DNA of 37,169 nucleotides, taken from Catellatospora sp. KI3. GTDB lineage: Bacteria; Actinomycetota; Actinomycetes; Mycobacteriales; Micromonosporaceae. Shown piece by piece: positions 17,023 to 24,736 of this stretch. Every line of letters begins with the position of its first letter. Position 1 is the stretch's first letter. Under the pieces are notes generated by a model. The model made no database searches. It was given only the letters and a program-made list of their open reading frames with translations, and was not told the origin of the DNA. Made by a program: the position numbers and the translations under genes. The DNA lies in contig NZ_JASAMB010000038.1 in the NCBI RefSeq assembly GCF_029948125.1, positions 1 to 37,169 on the forward strand. The letters are read 5' to 3'.

Positions 17023-17125
17023 GATTCACACCTCCGGTTGACCACCCTGGTGCACGGGGGTACCAGAAGTCAACACACTTCTATATTTAGATCTGTACTA
17101 TGTCGAAGTCCGATCCGGGGATAGC
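17023..17125. promoter_or_regulatory. Divergent promoter region, desaturase / decarboxylase 1
   Basis: 103-nt gap with an unusually AT-rich core, TATATTTAGATCTGTACTAT (17080-17099 approximately), centred on the palindrome AGATCT. TTGACT on the minus strand could be a -35. GGAGGT on the minus strand (about 17031-17036) is the ribosome-binding site of the desaturase gene; GGGGA precedes ATG 17126. The AT-rich core probably holds both -10 regions. Confidence 0.45.
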
Positions 17126-18568
17126 ATGCCCGCTGTGGACGAGACCCTGGACCCGCCTTCCTTCGACGAACTGCGCAAACTCGGGCACCGCATGGTGGAC
17201 GACATGTTCGGCTACCTGGAGGGTCTGCGCGAGCGGCCGGTGTGGCAGCCGATGCCCGACGAGGTCCGCGCCCGGCTGCGCGAACCGCTGCCGCTGCGGC
17301 CGCAGGGCGCCGAGCAGGTCTACGCCGACTTCACCGACCTCGTGCTGCCCTACGTGACGGGGAACGCCCACGCGCGTTTCTGGGGCTGGGTGTGCGGCAA
17401 CGGCACCGGCATGTCGATGCTGGCCGAGCTGCTCGCCGCGACCGTCAACTCCAGCGTCGACGGCTTCGACGACGCCGGCACGCATGTCGAGGGCCGGGTC
17501 ATCGAGTGGCTCAAGACCATGCTCGGGTACCGGCCGGAGGCCAGCGGCGTCCTGCTGAGCGGCGCGTCGATGGCGAACCTGGTCGGGCTCACCGTGGCAC
17601 GCAACAACCTGCCGGGGCACGACATCAAGGCGCGGGGCGTCACGCGGCCGCTGACCGTCTACGGCTCGGTGGAGACGCACTCGTCGGTGCGCAAGGCCGT
17701 GCAGATCCTGGGGCTGGGCACGCAGGCGCTGCGGACGGTCCCGGTGGATGCGCAGTACCGGGTGGATGTGGGCGCGCTGGAGGCCGCCATCGCCGCGGAC
17801 CGCGCGGCCGGGGCCACCCCGATGTGCATCGTGGGCAACGTCGGCACGGTCAACACCGGTGCCATCGACGACCTCGTCGCGCTGGCCGATCTCGCCGCCC
17901 GCGAGCGGATCTGGCTGCACGTCGACGGCGCCTTCGGTGCGTGCGCCGCGCTCTCACCCGAGCTGCGCCCGCTGCTGCCCGGGCTGGAGCGCGCCGACTC
18001 GCTCGCGTTCGACCTGCACAAATGGATGTACTTTCCGTATGAGGCGGGCTGTGTGCTGGTGCGCAGCGACGCCGAACACCGCGCGGCCTTCCGGTACGAC
18101 GCGGCGTACATGGCGCCCAACACGCGCGGCATCGCGGCGGAGCGGGGCCAGCAGTTCACCGAGTACGGCCCCCAGCTGTCGCGCGGTTTCCGCGCGCTGA
18201 AGATCTGGATGGGCCTCAAGGAGCTCGGTGTGGACCGGTTCCGCAGCCTGATCGAGCAGAACGTCGAGCAGGCGCGGTACCTGGCCGCGCTGGTCGAGGC
18301 CCATCCCGAACTGGAGCTGCTCGCGCCCGTGTCGCTCAACGTGGTGTGCCTGCGCTACCGGGGCGAGGGTGGGCTCGACGACGACCGGCTCAACGACCTC
18401 AACCGGGAGCTGCTGGCACGCCTGCAGGAGAGCGGGGTGGCCGTGCCCTCGCACACGATCCTGCGCGGGCGGTACGCGATCCGCTGCTCCATCACCAACC
18501 ACCGCAGCCGCCGATCCGACTTCGAGCTGCTGGTGCACGAGGTGGCGAGGCTGGGGCGGTCGCTGTGA
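17126..18568 (+). CDS. Group II PLP decarboxylase, possible aromatic aldehyde synthase
   Basis: 480-aa fold-type I PLP enzyme of the aromatic-L-amino-acid decarboxylase family. Visible: PLP-stacking His185 (ETHSSVRKA), Asp267 (LHVDGAFGA) and Schiff-base Lys299 (DLHKWMYFPYE). In the catalytic loop, the segment QFTEYGPQLSRGFRALK aligns without gaps to the animal/plant motif DYxxWQIPLGRRFRSLK, and puts Phe344 (TTC at 18155-18157) at the position of the catalytic Tyr. In plants that Tyr-to-Phe change converts decarboxylases to aldehyde synthases (decarboxylation plus oxidative deamination). Hence tyramine-like amine or the corresponding aldehyde may be the product. The stop overlaps the aminotransferase start (GTGA). 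Family certain; reaction inferred. Confidence 0.88.
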   Translation: MPAVDETLDPPSFDELRKLGHRMVDDMFGYLEGLRERPVWQPMPDEVRARLREPLPLRPQGAEQVYADFTDLVLPYVTGNAHARFWGWVCGNGTGMSMLAELLAATVNSSVDGFDDAGTHVEGRVIEWLKTMLGYRPEASGVLLSGASMANLVGLTVARNNLPGHDIKARGVTRPLTVYGSVETHSSVRKAVQILGLGTQALRTVPVDAQYRVDVGALEAAIAADRAAGATPMCIVGNVGTVNTGAIDDLVALADLAARERIWLHVDGAFGACAALSPELRPLLPGLERADSLAFDLHKWMYFPYEAGCVLVRSDAEHRAAFRYDAAYMAPNTRGIAAERGQQFTEYGPQLSRGFRALKIWMGLKELGVDRFRSLIEQNVEQARYLAALVEAHPELELLAPVSLNVVCLRYRGEGGLDDDRLNDLNRELLARLQESGVAVPSHTILRGRYAIRCSITNHRSRRSDFELLVHEVARLGRSL

Positions 18569-19698
18569 TCCCCGGCGAGTCCAAACTGGAGCGCTTCTTC
18601 GCGCGGTACGAGTTCAGCGTGCGGCACATCCTGGGCGCCTCCGACGTGGACGGCTACCCGCTGGGCGAGCTGCTGGCCCTCGCCGACGACGACGCGGCGC
18701 GGCGGTGGCACGACCTGACCCTCGGCTACACCGAGACCACCGGGCACCCCGCCCTGCGCGCGGCGATCGCCGACCGGTACGACAAGGTGTCGCCCGACGA
18801 GGTGGTGGTGTGCGGCGGGGGCGCGGTGGAGGCGCTGTTCCTGCTCGTCCACGCGCTCATCGAGCAGCACTCGCACCTGGTCGTGGTGTGGCCCGCGTTC
18901 GAGTCGCTGCACCGGGTGGCGCAGGCCGCGGGCGCGGCGGTCACACTCGTGCCGCTGCGGGCGCACGACGGCTGGGAGCTCGACCTCGACGCGGTACGCG
19001 CGGCCCTGCGCCCGGACACGGGCGCCATCGTCGTGAACTACCCGCACAACCCGACCGGCGCGCTGCCTGCCCCCGCCCGCTTCCAGGAGCTGCTCGACCT
19101 GGCTCGGGAACGCGGCATACGGGTCGTGTCCGACGAGGTCTACCGGGGTACGGAGTTCGACCCCGCGACCCGGCTGCCGGCCGCCGCCGACGTGGACGCG
19201 TCATTCGTCAGCCTGGGCGTGATGTCCAAGGCCTACGGCTTGGCCGGGCTGCGCATCGGCTGGCTGGCCTGCCGCGACCGCGCACTGCTGGCCCGCGTCA
19301 CCGCGATGAAGGACTTCACCAGCGTGTGCGCCTCGGCCCCGGCGGAGATCCTCGCGCTGATCGCACTGCGCGCGCACGACCAGGTGACCGGGCGGTGCAT
19401 GGACATAGTGCGCGGCAACCTGGCCCACGTCGACGCCTTCTTCGCCCGGCACGCGGACCTGTTCGAGTGGATCCCGCCGCGAGCCGGCACGGTCGCCTTC
19501 CCGCTGCTGCGCGCGCCCGTGCCGATCGACGAGTTCGTGCACGAGCTCATCGAGCAGGAGGGCGTCATGCTCCTGCCCGCGAGCGTGTTCGACCATACCG
19601 AGAACCGCTTCCGCATCGGGCTCGGCCGCAGCGACCTGCCCGCAGCCCTGGCCCGGCTCGAGTCCTACCTCAGCCGCCGCTGGCGTAGCCGAGCATGA
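18565..19698 (+). CDS. Class I/II PLP aminotransferase
   Basis: 377-aa fold-type I enzyme. Motifs: NYPHNPTG (substrate/cofactor loop), VSDEVYRG (Asp and Tyr holding PLP), SKAYGLAGLRIGW with the Schiff-base Lys, and a late Arg in NRFRIGLGRS for the carboxylate. The general layout (short N-terminus reading RYEFSVRHILGAS, then GYTETTGHPALR) reminds me of the capreomycidine-synthase/VioD-like branch rather than housekeeping aspartate aminotransferases; this is from memory and not tested. GTG 18565 overlaps the decarboxylase stop by 4 nt, so both are made together and should act in one pathway. The last 29 nt overlap the convergent DMT gene. Confidence 0.85.
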   Translation: MIPGESKLERFFARYEFSVRHILGASDVDGYPLGELLALADDDAARRWHDLTLGYTETTGHPALRAAIADRYDKVSPDEVVVCGGGAVEALFLLVHALIEQHSHLVVVWPAFESLHRVAQAAGAAVTLVPLRAHDGWELDLDAVRAALRPDTGAIVVNYPHNPTGALPAPARFQELLDLARERGIRVVSDEVYRGTEFDPATRLPAAADVDASFVSLGVMSKAYGLAGLRIGWLACRDRALLARVTAMKDFTSVCASAPAEILALIALRAHDQVTGRCMDIVRGNLAHVDAFFARHADLFEWIPPRAGTVAFPLLRAPVPIDEFVHELIEQEGVMLLPASVFDHTENRFRIGLGRSDLPAALARLESYLSRRWRSRA

Positions 19699-20539
19699 CG
19701 ACTCCCGCGAGCGCGCTGACGATGGCGAACGCCTGATGCCAGCGCAGCCGTTCGCGCAGCAGGAGCATGGCCAGCGTGACGGTGATGACGGGATACATCG
19801 ACGCGAGCACCGCAGACGGGCCGAGCTGCCCGAGCGTCGAGGACGTCGCGAACAGGATCTCCGCCAGGCCGTCGGTGACACCGATCGCGGCCAGCGCGAG
19901 CAGTGTCGGCGGCGTCAGGCCGAGCGGGCCGGCCATGCGGCCGGAGCCGCGCCAGTAGGCGACGAACGCGATGCTCACCACGCATGCCGTCGTGCGGGTG
20001 AACAGCGTCGCCCAGTAGGGGTCGGTGTGGCTGGCGTAGTCGAGCAGGGTGAAGAAGGTGCCCACGGAGATCGCCGAACCCAGGGCCAGCAGCCCGCCGG
20101 CCACCAGACTGCCCTTCTGCTCGGTCGACCCCCGCTCCCACGAGGCGCCGAGCGCCCCGGCGAGCGCGAGTGCGATCCCGACCCAGGTGAGTGCGGTGGA
20201 CGGGTCGTGGCGGATGAGCCCGACCACGACCGGCAGCGCGGCGCCGCTCGCCGCGATCGGTGCGACCACGGCGATGTTGCCCCGTGCCATCGCGAGGTAG
20301 AGCAGGCCGAGCGCGCCGAGCGAGGCCACCCCGGCGGCGATCGAGGCCCACAGCCGCCCGTCGTGCGGCATCGGCTGGTAGTTCAGCGCGAGCCCGAGAA
20401 ACAGCACCGACATGCCGGTGGTCTGCGAGACCGCGAGTACGACGGCGACCGGCAGTGCGCGGGTCTTGATGCCACCGAGGAAATCCGAGACCCCCCATGC
20501 GGCGCTGGCCAGCAGGGCCAGCACGAACCCGGTCAGCAT
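19670..20539 (-). CDS. DMT-superfamily (EamA) exporter
   Basis: 289-aa protein with ten transmembrane helices in two EamA repeats (first begins MLTGFVLALLASAAWGVSDFLGG, second near GSLVAGGLLALGSAISVGTFF). AGGAG 6 nt before ATG 20539 fixes the start; an in-frame extension reaching the decarboxylase start is unlikely. The gene is divergent from decarboxylase 2 with only 44 nt between start codons, and convergent with the aminotransferase, overlapping it by 29 nt. That position suggests export of the amine or aldehyde-derived product made by the neighbouring enzymes. Confidence 0.85.
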   Translation of the reverse strand: MLTGFVLALLASAAWGVSDFLGGIKTRALPVAVVLAVSQTTGMSVLFLGLALNYQPMPHDGRLWASIAAGVASLGALGLLYLAMARGNIAVVAPIAASGAALPVVVGLIRHDPSTALTWVGIALALAGALGASWERGSTEQKGSLVAGGLLALGSAISVGTFFTLLDYASHTDPYWATLFTRTTACVVSIAFVAYWRGSGRMAGPLGLTPPTLLALAAIGVTDGLAEILFATSSTLGQLGPSAVLASMYPVITVTLAMLLLRERLRWHQAFAIVSALAGVVMLGYASGG

Positions 20540-20558
20540 GAGCGTCTCCTGAAAGTCA

Positions 20559-20580
20559 TAGATGTAGATGCTACGATCTA
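20559..20580. promoter_or_regulatory. Operator and overlapping divergent promoters, DMT / decarboxylase 2
   Basis: An inverted repeat, TAGATGTAG (20559-20567) and CTACGATCTA (20571-20580), with one bulged base, occupies the middle of the 44-nt gap. On the plus strand TACGAT (20572-20577) is a -10 ending 6 nt before ATG 20584. On the minus strand TAGCAT (20573-20568) can be a -10 for the DMT gene. The two overlap, so one bound regulator would switch both genes. No regulator gene is adjacent. Confidence 0.5.
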
Positions 20581-20583
20581 GTG

Positions 20584-22086
20584 ATGTCGAATGCCGCCCC
20601 GGGCCCAGCAATGGATTACGAGGAGTTCCGGAAGCTGGGTCACGAGACGATCGATCTGATCACCGATTATCTGGCGACCATCCGGGACACGCCGGTCTTC
20701 CAGCCGCTCACGCCGCAGCAGCGGGCCGGGTTGAGCCAGCGCCCGCTGGGTGACCTGCCCGACAGCCCGCGCGACATCCTCCACGAGGCGGTATCCGACA
20801 TCCTGCCCTATGCCATGGGCAACGGGCACCCGCGCTTCTTCGGCTGGATCAATTCGCCGCCCGCGCCCATCGGCGTGCTCGCCGATCTGCTCGCCGCAGC
20901 CCAGGGTGCGGCGTGCGACGTGGGCGACATCGCGCCGCTGTGGTTGGAGCGGACGGCGGTGGCCTGGCTGTCGGAGATCGTCGGATACGACCCGCAGACC
21001 ACGATGGGCATCCTCGTGAGCGGTGGCTCGGTGGCGACCCTGACCTGCCTGACGGTCGCCCGGCAGCACTGCGCCGAAACGGACGGCTGGGATGTGCGGC
21101 GCGACGGCCTGTCCGGCGACCGGCGCATGCTGACCTACATCACCGAGCAGACGCACAGCTCGGTGCGCAAGGCCGTGGAGCTGCTGGGCCTGGGCAGCGC
21201 GTCGATCCGCATCGTGCCCACCGACGACGAGCTGCGGATGGACGCGGCCGCGCTGGAGCGCATGGTGGCGCAGGACCGTGCCGCCGGCGCGCGCCCGTTC
21301 TGCGTGGTGGCGACCGCCGGCACGACCAACACGGGCGCGGTGGACCCGCTCGCCGACGTCGCCCGCGTCGCGCACGCCGCGGGCATGTGGCTGCACGTGG
21401 ACGGGGCCTACGGCGCGGTCGCGGCAGTGCATCCGGAGCTGCGTGGCACGTTCGAGGGCCTGGCGCAGGCCGACTCGATCACGATGGACCCGCACAAGTG
21501 GCTCTCCGTGCCGATCGAGTGCGGTTGTGCGCTGGTGCGCGATCGGGAGCTGATGCGGCGCACGTTCAGCCTCGTTCCGCCGTATCTGCGCACCGAGGAG
21601 GGCAAGGGCATCGGCGGGCCGCCGTCCTATGCGGAGTACGGCATCCAGCAGACGCGCGGCTTCCGGGCGCTGAAGGTGTGGATGGTGCTGCGCCACGCGG
21701 GGCGGCAGGGGATCGTGGACCTGGTGACCCGCAACGTCGCGCTCGCGCGGCTGCTGGCCGGGCTCGTGGACCAGACGCCCGGTCTCCGGCTCGCCGCCAA
21801 GCCGCAGCTCGCCGTCGTGGCGTTCCAGTACGTGCCCGCCGACGGCGACGACACCGATCGGGTCAACGCCGTCAACCGTGCGCTGGAGCATGCGCTGCAG
21901 ACCGACGGGCGGACGTTCGTGACCGGCACGGTGCTGGGCGACCGGTTCGTGCTGCGCGCCTCGGTGCTGCACTACGCCACCAGCGAAGAGGATCTGCGCG
22001 AGCTGGTGAGCACGGTATGCCGCATCGGCGCCGAGGTGGAAAAGGAGACCCTGGCCGGATATCTCTCCCAGCGGGCCCACTTCTAG
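20584..22086 (+). CDS. Aromatic-L-amino-acid decarboxylase-family enzyme
   Basis: 500-aa group II PLP decarboxylase, paralogous to the gene 2 kb upstream. Key residues: His191 (QTHSSVRKA), Asp273 (LHVDGAYGA), Lys305 (DPHKWLSVPIE) and, unlike its neighbour, the catalytic-loop Tyr349 in SYAEYGIQQTRGFRALK. It should therefore be a true decarboxylase of an aromatic or related amino acid giving an amine and CO2. ATG 20584 is chosen over GTG 20581 because the -10 TACGAT is 6 nt away; ATG 20611 (MDYEEF) is another possible start near the conserved N-terminus. Divergent from a DMT exporter. Confidence 0.88.
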   Translation: MSNAAPGPAMDYEEFRKLGHETIDLITDYLATIRDTPVFQPLTPQQRAGLSQRPLGDLPDSPRDILHEAVSDILPYAMGNGHPRFFGWINSPPAPIGVLADLLAAAQGAACDVGDIAPLWLERTAVAWLSEIVGYDPQTTMGILVSGGSVATLTCLTVARQHCAETDGWDVRRDGLSGDRRMLTYITEQTHSSVRKAVELLGLGSASIRIVPTDDELRMDAAALERMVAQDRAAGARPFCVVATAGTTNTGAVDPLADVARVAHAAGMWLHVDGAYGAVAAVHPELRGTFEGLAQADSITMDPHKWLSVPIECGCALVRDRELMRRTFSLVPPYLRTEEGKGIGGPPSYAEYGIQQTRGFRALKVWMVLRHAGRQGIVDLVTRNVALARLLAGLVDQTPGLRLAAKPQLAVVAFQYVPADGDDTDRVNAVNRALEHALQTDGRTFVTGTVLGDRFVLRASVLHYATSEEDLRELVSTVCRIGAEVEKETLAGYLSQRAHF

Positions 22087-22249
22087 CCGCCGCCCGGATC
22101 GGCAGGCATGCTGTGGGCTCGTTCGGTGGTACGCCGTGGGACGACGAGTGGAACCCCGAACGTGTCTGTCGCAGCGTCGCTTGGAGGTGATGTGTCGCAC
22201 TCCGGGGTTACCCTGAGCGGGACGGTACTGAGGCGCGTGTGAGGAACGC

Positions 22250-23317
22250 ATGACCACTCCCACCGAACTGGCCGGCATTATCGAATTCCAGCTCCAGCGC
22301 CTTCGTGCACAGAATCGCCATCATGACTTCGAACATCTGTGCCGCAATCTTGTCCGCGTCAGGATCGCCAGTAACATTCTGCCTGCGACGGGGCCCGTCG
22401 CCGGAAGCGGCGACAAGGGGCGCGATTTCGAGACCTTCCACACCTATCTCGCTCGCAGCCTGGACAAGTCCAGCGCTTTTGTGCGGACAGCGGCGGCCGA
22501 TAGGGTGGTGTTCGCCTGTACCGTCCAACAAGGAGCGATACCGGCGAAGGTCAGGGCCGACGTCGATGTCATCTGCGCGGCGGGAACTCCCGTGCATCGC
22601 ATCTACTTCTTCTGCACCGAGCCGGTCAAGGTCGCTGATCGCCACAACCTCCAGGCGTGGGCTGCAGAGGCGCACCAGGTGGCGCTCGAGATCATTGACG
22701 GTCCGTCCATCGCGGAGCTGCTCAGCGATCAGGACGTCTTCTGGATAGCAAAGCAGTACCTGCACATGCCAACTGCGCTTTCCCCCTCCACTGCCCCGGA
22801 ACAGGTGGCGCCCAGGACTCGTCGAACCTCGATTCGGCAGGCCGACCACGAAATGGCGCGTGCTATTGATCTCCTCGCCACGCACACGGCAGTTTCTCCT
22901 GAAGAGATGACACCGCTGGACTTCAGGGCGGCGTTCGCTGCCGACCTCGCCTCCCTCTACCGCATGGCACGGCGTCCAGATATCGGCGCCGTGGCCGAGC
23001 ACCTGGGCATAGAGGAAAGGAAGGTCACCGCATACCTCTCCGGAATGCATCTGCCGAGCCGCACGCAAGTCGGTGCCATGGTGCGCGTGCTAGCCGATCA
23101 CGCACGCAGCATCGGAATCGAGGTTCCGCCCGACCTCGTCGACATTCCCGCCTGGGAAAGAAAATGGCGAATCGCTAAGAAGCGGGGCATGCAGAAGATT
23201 CTGATAAACAAGGTTGTCGGGCCCCGCCGACGGACACCTGGACATGGAATCGCCGCACCGGACGAGTGGCATCCGGAGGCTGACGGAACGCGGAGCGGTG
23301 ATGACGCGGGTCAGTGA
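22250..23317 (+). CDS. Nuclease-like domain fused to HTH; candidate defence protein
   Basis: 355-aa protein. Residues about 25-170 resemble the restriction-endonuclease-like domain often found at the N-terminus of actinobacterial STAND/TPR defence proteins: FEHLCRNLVRVRI, ATGPVAGSGDKGRDFET (48-62, Asp59), VVFACTVQQ (86-94), then alternating strands ending FWIAKQYL. The usual E/QxK lysine is not at its normal place, so activity is uncertain. Residues about 240-290 are an XRE-like helix-turn-helix (IGAVAEHLGIEERKVTAYLSG), followed by a basic tail. There is no NTPase part. GAGGA 4 nt upstream supports ATG 22250. Codons such as AAT, ATA and ATT are commoner than in neighbours, hinting at transfer. 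A second nuclease-like gene follows. Confidence 0.65.
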   Translation: MTTPTELAGIIEFQLQRLRAQNRHHDFEHLCRNLVRVRIASNILPATGPVAGSGDKGRDFETFHTYLARSLDKSSAFVRTAAADRVVFACTVQQGAIPAKVRADVDVICAAGTPVHRIYFFCTEPVKVADRHNLQAWAAEAHQVALEIIDGPSIAELLSDQDVFWIAKQYLHMPTALSPSTAPEQVAPRTRRTSIRQADHEMARAIDLLATHTAVSPEEMTPLDFRAAFAADLASLYRMARRPDIGAVAEHLGIEERKVTAYLSGMHLPSRTQVGAMVRVLADHARSIGIEVPPDLVDIPAWERKWRIAKKRGMQKILINKVVGPRRRTPGHGIAAPDEWHPEADGTRSGDDAGQ

Positions 23318-23394
23318 GCCGGTAGCGGTGTCATCTGCCGCGTCGTGAGGCGTTAGCGAGGTCGGTTGCCTGGCCGGATAGAGTTCCAAGCCGG

Positions 23395-24501
23395 ATGGAT
23401 GGTGACCCCGCTGATCAGCTGGAGGAACACTTGGCGCTTGAACTGGGCTTGTGGCGCGTTGACGGTGATCCTGTCCGGCTCGCGCATTCGAACATCCCGC
23501 TGGAGAAGAAGCTCGAGGACCTGATCGAGCAAGACCCAGACATTCTCGGCGCGCCTTTGCTCATCATCGGCCGCCAGGTGCCGACTGCGTATGGCAAGTT
23601 TCTCGACCTGCTGGCAGTCGATGGTGACGGCGCGCTCCACGCGATCGAGCTCAAACGCGATCGAACGCCACGAGACGTAACGGCTCAGGTACTCGACTAT
23701 GGATCCTGGGTCCAGCAGCTGACCCACGAAGACGTCATACAGATCTTCGCGACCTACCGGGTGGGCATTTCGTTCGAGCAGGCCTTCGCCGACAGGTTCG
23801 AAGTCGCACCGCCGGAGGCAGTGAACACCGGACACGTGCTGACCATCGTGGCTGCTGACATGGACCCGGCGACCGAGCGGATCATCAACTACCTCGCCGG
23901 CTTCAGGGTACCCATCAACGTGGCGCTCTTTCGCCACTTCACCGACGGCGAGCGGTCCTACCTGGCTCGTACCTGGCTCCTGTCAGAGGTTGCGAGCCCG
24001 GAAGCGGGTACCAACCGGCAGGGGACCAAAGAGCCGTGGAACGGTCAGGACTGGTACGTGTCCTTCGGGGAAGAGGCGGGGATCCGGTCGTGGAAAGATG
24101 CTCGAACTTACGGGTTCGTGTCCGCAGGCGGGGGTGAGTGGTACTCCCGCTCGCTGCGGACGTTGCCGGTCGGAGCGCGGATCTTCGTTTACATCCCACG
24201 GCGTGGTTATGTCGGCGTAGGGACGGTCACCGGTGAAGCCCAGCCGTTCGAGACTGTCGCGCTGCAAGTCGGCGATGCGACCGTGCGCATGGCGGGTCTG
24301 GATCTTGGGGCGGGCTACCGTCATGCGGTCGATGGGCCGGGTCGGGAGGAGTTCGTCGTGCCCGTGACTTGGGAGCACACTCTTGACCAGGCGGACGCCT
24401 TCTGGCAGAAAGGCATGTTCGCTAACCAGAACTCGGCCTGCAAGCTGCGTAATCGCTTCACGCTCGACCTGCTGACGGAGCGTTTCGGACTCGACGACTG
24501 A
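23395..24501 (+). CDS. NucS/DUF91-like nuclease with C-terminal PUA/EVE-like domain
   Basis: 368-aa two-domain protein. Residues about 35-115 match the NucS (EndoMS/DUF91) PD-(D/E)xK core: LEKKLEDLIEQDPDIL, IIGRQVPTAYGKFLDLLAVD with Asp71, AIELKRDR with Glu85/Lys87, and Gln98 in QVLDYGSW; all catalytic positions look intact. Residues about 218-360 (WYVSFGE, RSWKDARTYGFVSAGGGEWY, VYIPRRGYVGVGTV) look like a PUA/EVE-type small domain that in other proteins reads modified bases. Combined, this suggests a modification-dependent or structure-specific DNA cutter, not the replicative mismatch nuclease. It begins 77 nt after the preceding gene, same strand; no clear ribosome-binding site, start therefore uncertain. 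Confidence 0.7.
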   Translation: MDGDPADQLEEHLALELGLWRVDGDPVRLAHSNIPLEKKLEDLIEQDPDILGAPLLIIGRQVPTAYGKFLDLLAVDGDGALHAIELKRDRTPRDVTAQVLDYGSWVQQLTHEDVIQIFATYRVGISFEQAFADRFEVAPPEAVNTGHVLTIVAADMDPATERIINYLAGFRVPINVALFRHFTDGERSYLARTWLLSEVASPEAGTNRQGTKEPWNGQDWYVSFGEEAGIRSWKDARTYGFVSAGGGEWYSRSLRTLPVGARIFVYIPRRGYVGVGTVTGEAQPFETVALQVGDATVRMAGLDLGAGYRHAVDGPGREEFVVPVTWEHTLDQADAFWQKGMFANQNSACKLRNRFTLDLLTERFGLDD

Positions 24502-24598
24502 CATCGACACTGCCTGGCACCTCGGTCGCGCGGCTACTTCCGACGGAGAACAGCCGGGCAGCGATGCGATGCCGTCTCGGCCGAACATCGCCGACGCG

Positions 24599-24662
24599 CT
24601 GCAGTTTCGGGGAAACTGCACGAATCTTGGCGTGGATTCGAGCACTTTCCCCGAAACTGCAC
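24599..24662 (+). repeat. 64-nt inverted-repeat element, copy 4
   Basis: Arms at 24599-24621 and 24640-24662 around an 18-nt centre that begins GAATCTTGG and closes with GATTC, so a central 5-bp hairpin is possible. Left arm core GCAGTTTCGGGGAAACTGC is identical to copies 1 and 2. It lies 97 nt after the NucS-like gene and directly before a GC-only hairpin. Confidence 0.9.
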
Positions 24663-24667
24663 GAATT

Positions 24668-24712
24668 CACGCGCTGCGCTGCGCCGCGCCGCGCCGCGCC
24701 GCGCAGCGCGTG
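24668..24712. terminator. GC-rich hairpin with pentamer-repeat loop
   Basis: CACGCGCTGCGC (24668-24679) and GCGCAGCGCGTG (24701-24712) form a perfect 12-bp stem. The 21-nt loop consists of repeated GCCGC pentamers. It lies between the convergent NucS-like and LacI genes and probably terminates one or both. The repeated loop may be length-variable. Confidence 0.6.
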
Positions 24713-24736
24713 GGCGACGTGTGAGTGACGCGGGCG

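Noticed and set aside
22087-22249. A small gene between decarboxylase 2 and the nuclease-like gene
   Set aside because: Only a continuation of a shadow frame; no start with a ribosome-binding site and no recognisable product.
23395-24501. Assignment as the housekeeping mismatch nuclease NucS/EndoMS
   Set aside because: The protein has the NucS-type catalytic core but an additional PUA/EVE-like C-terminal domain and an accessory gene context, unlike the short housekeeping enzyme.
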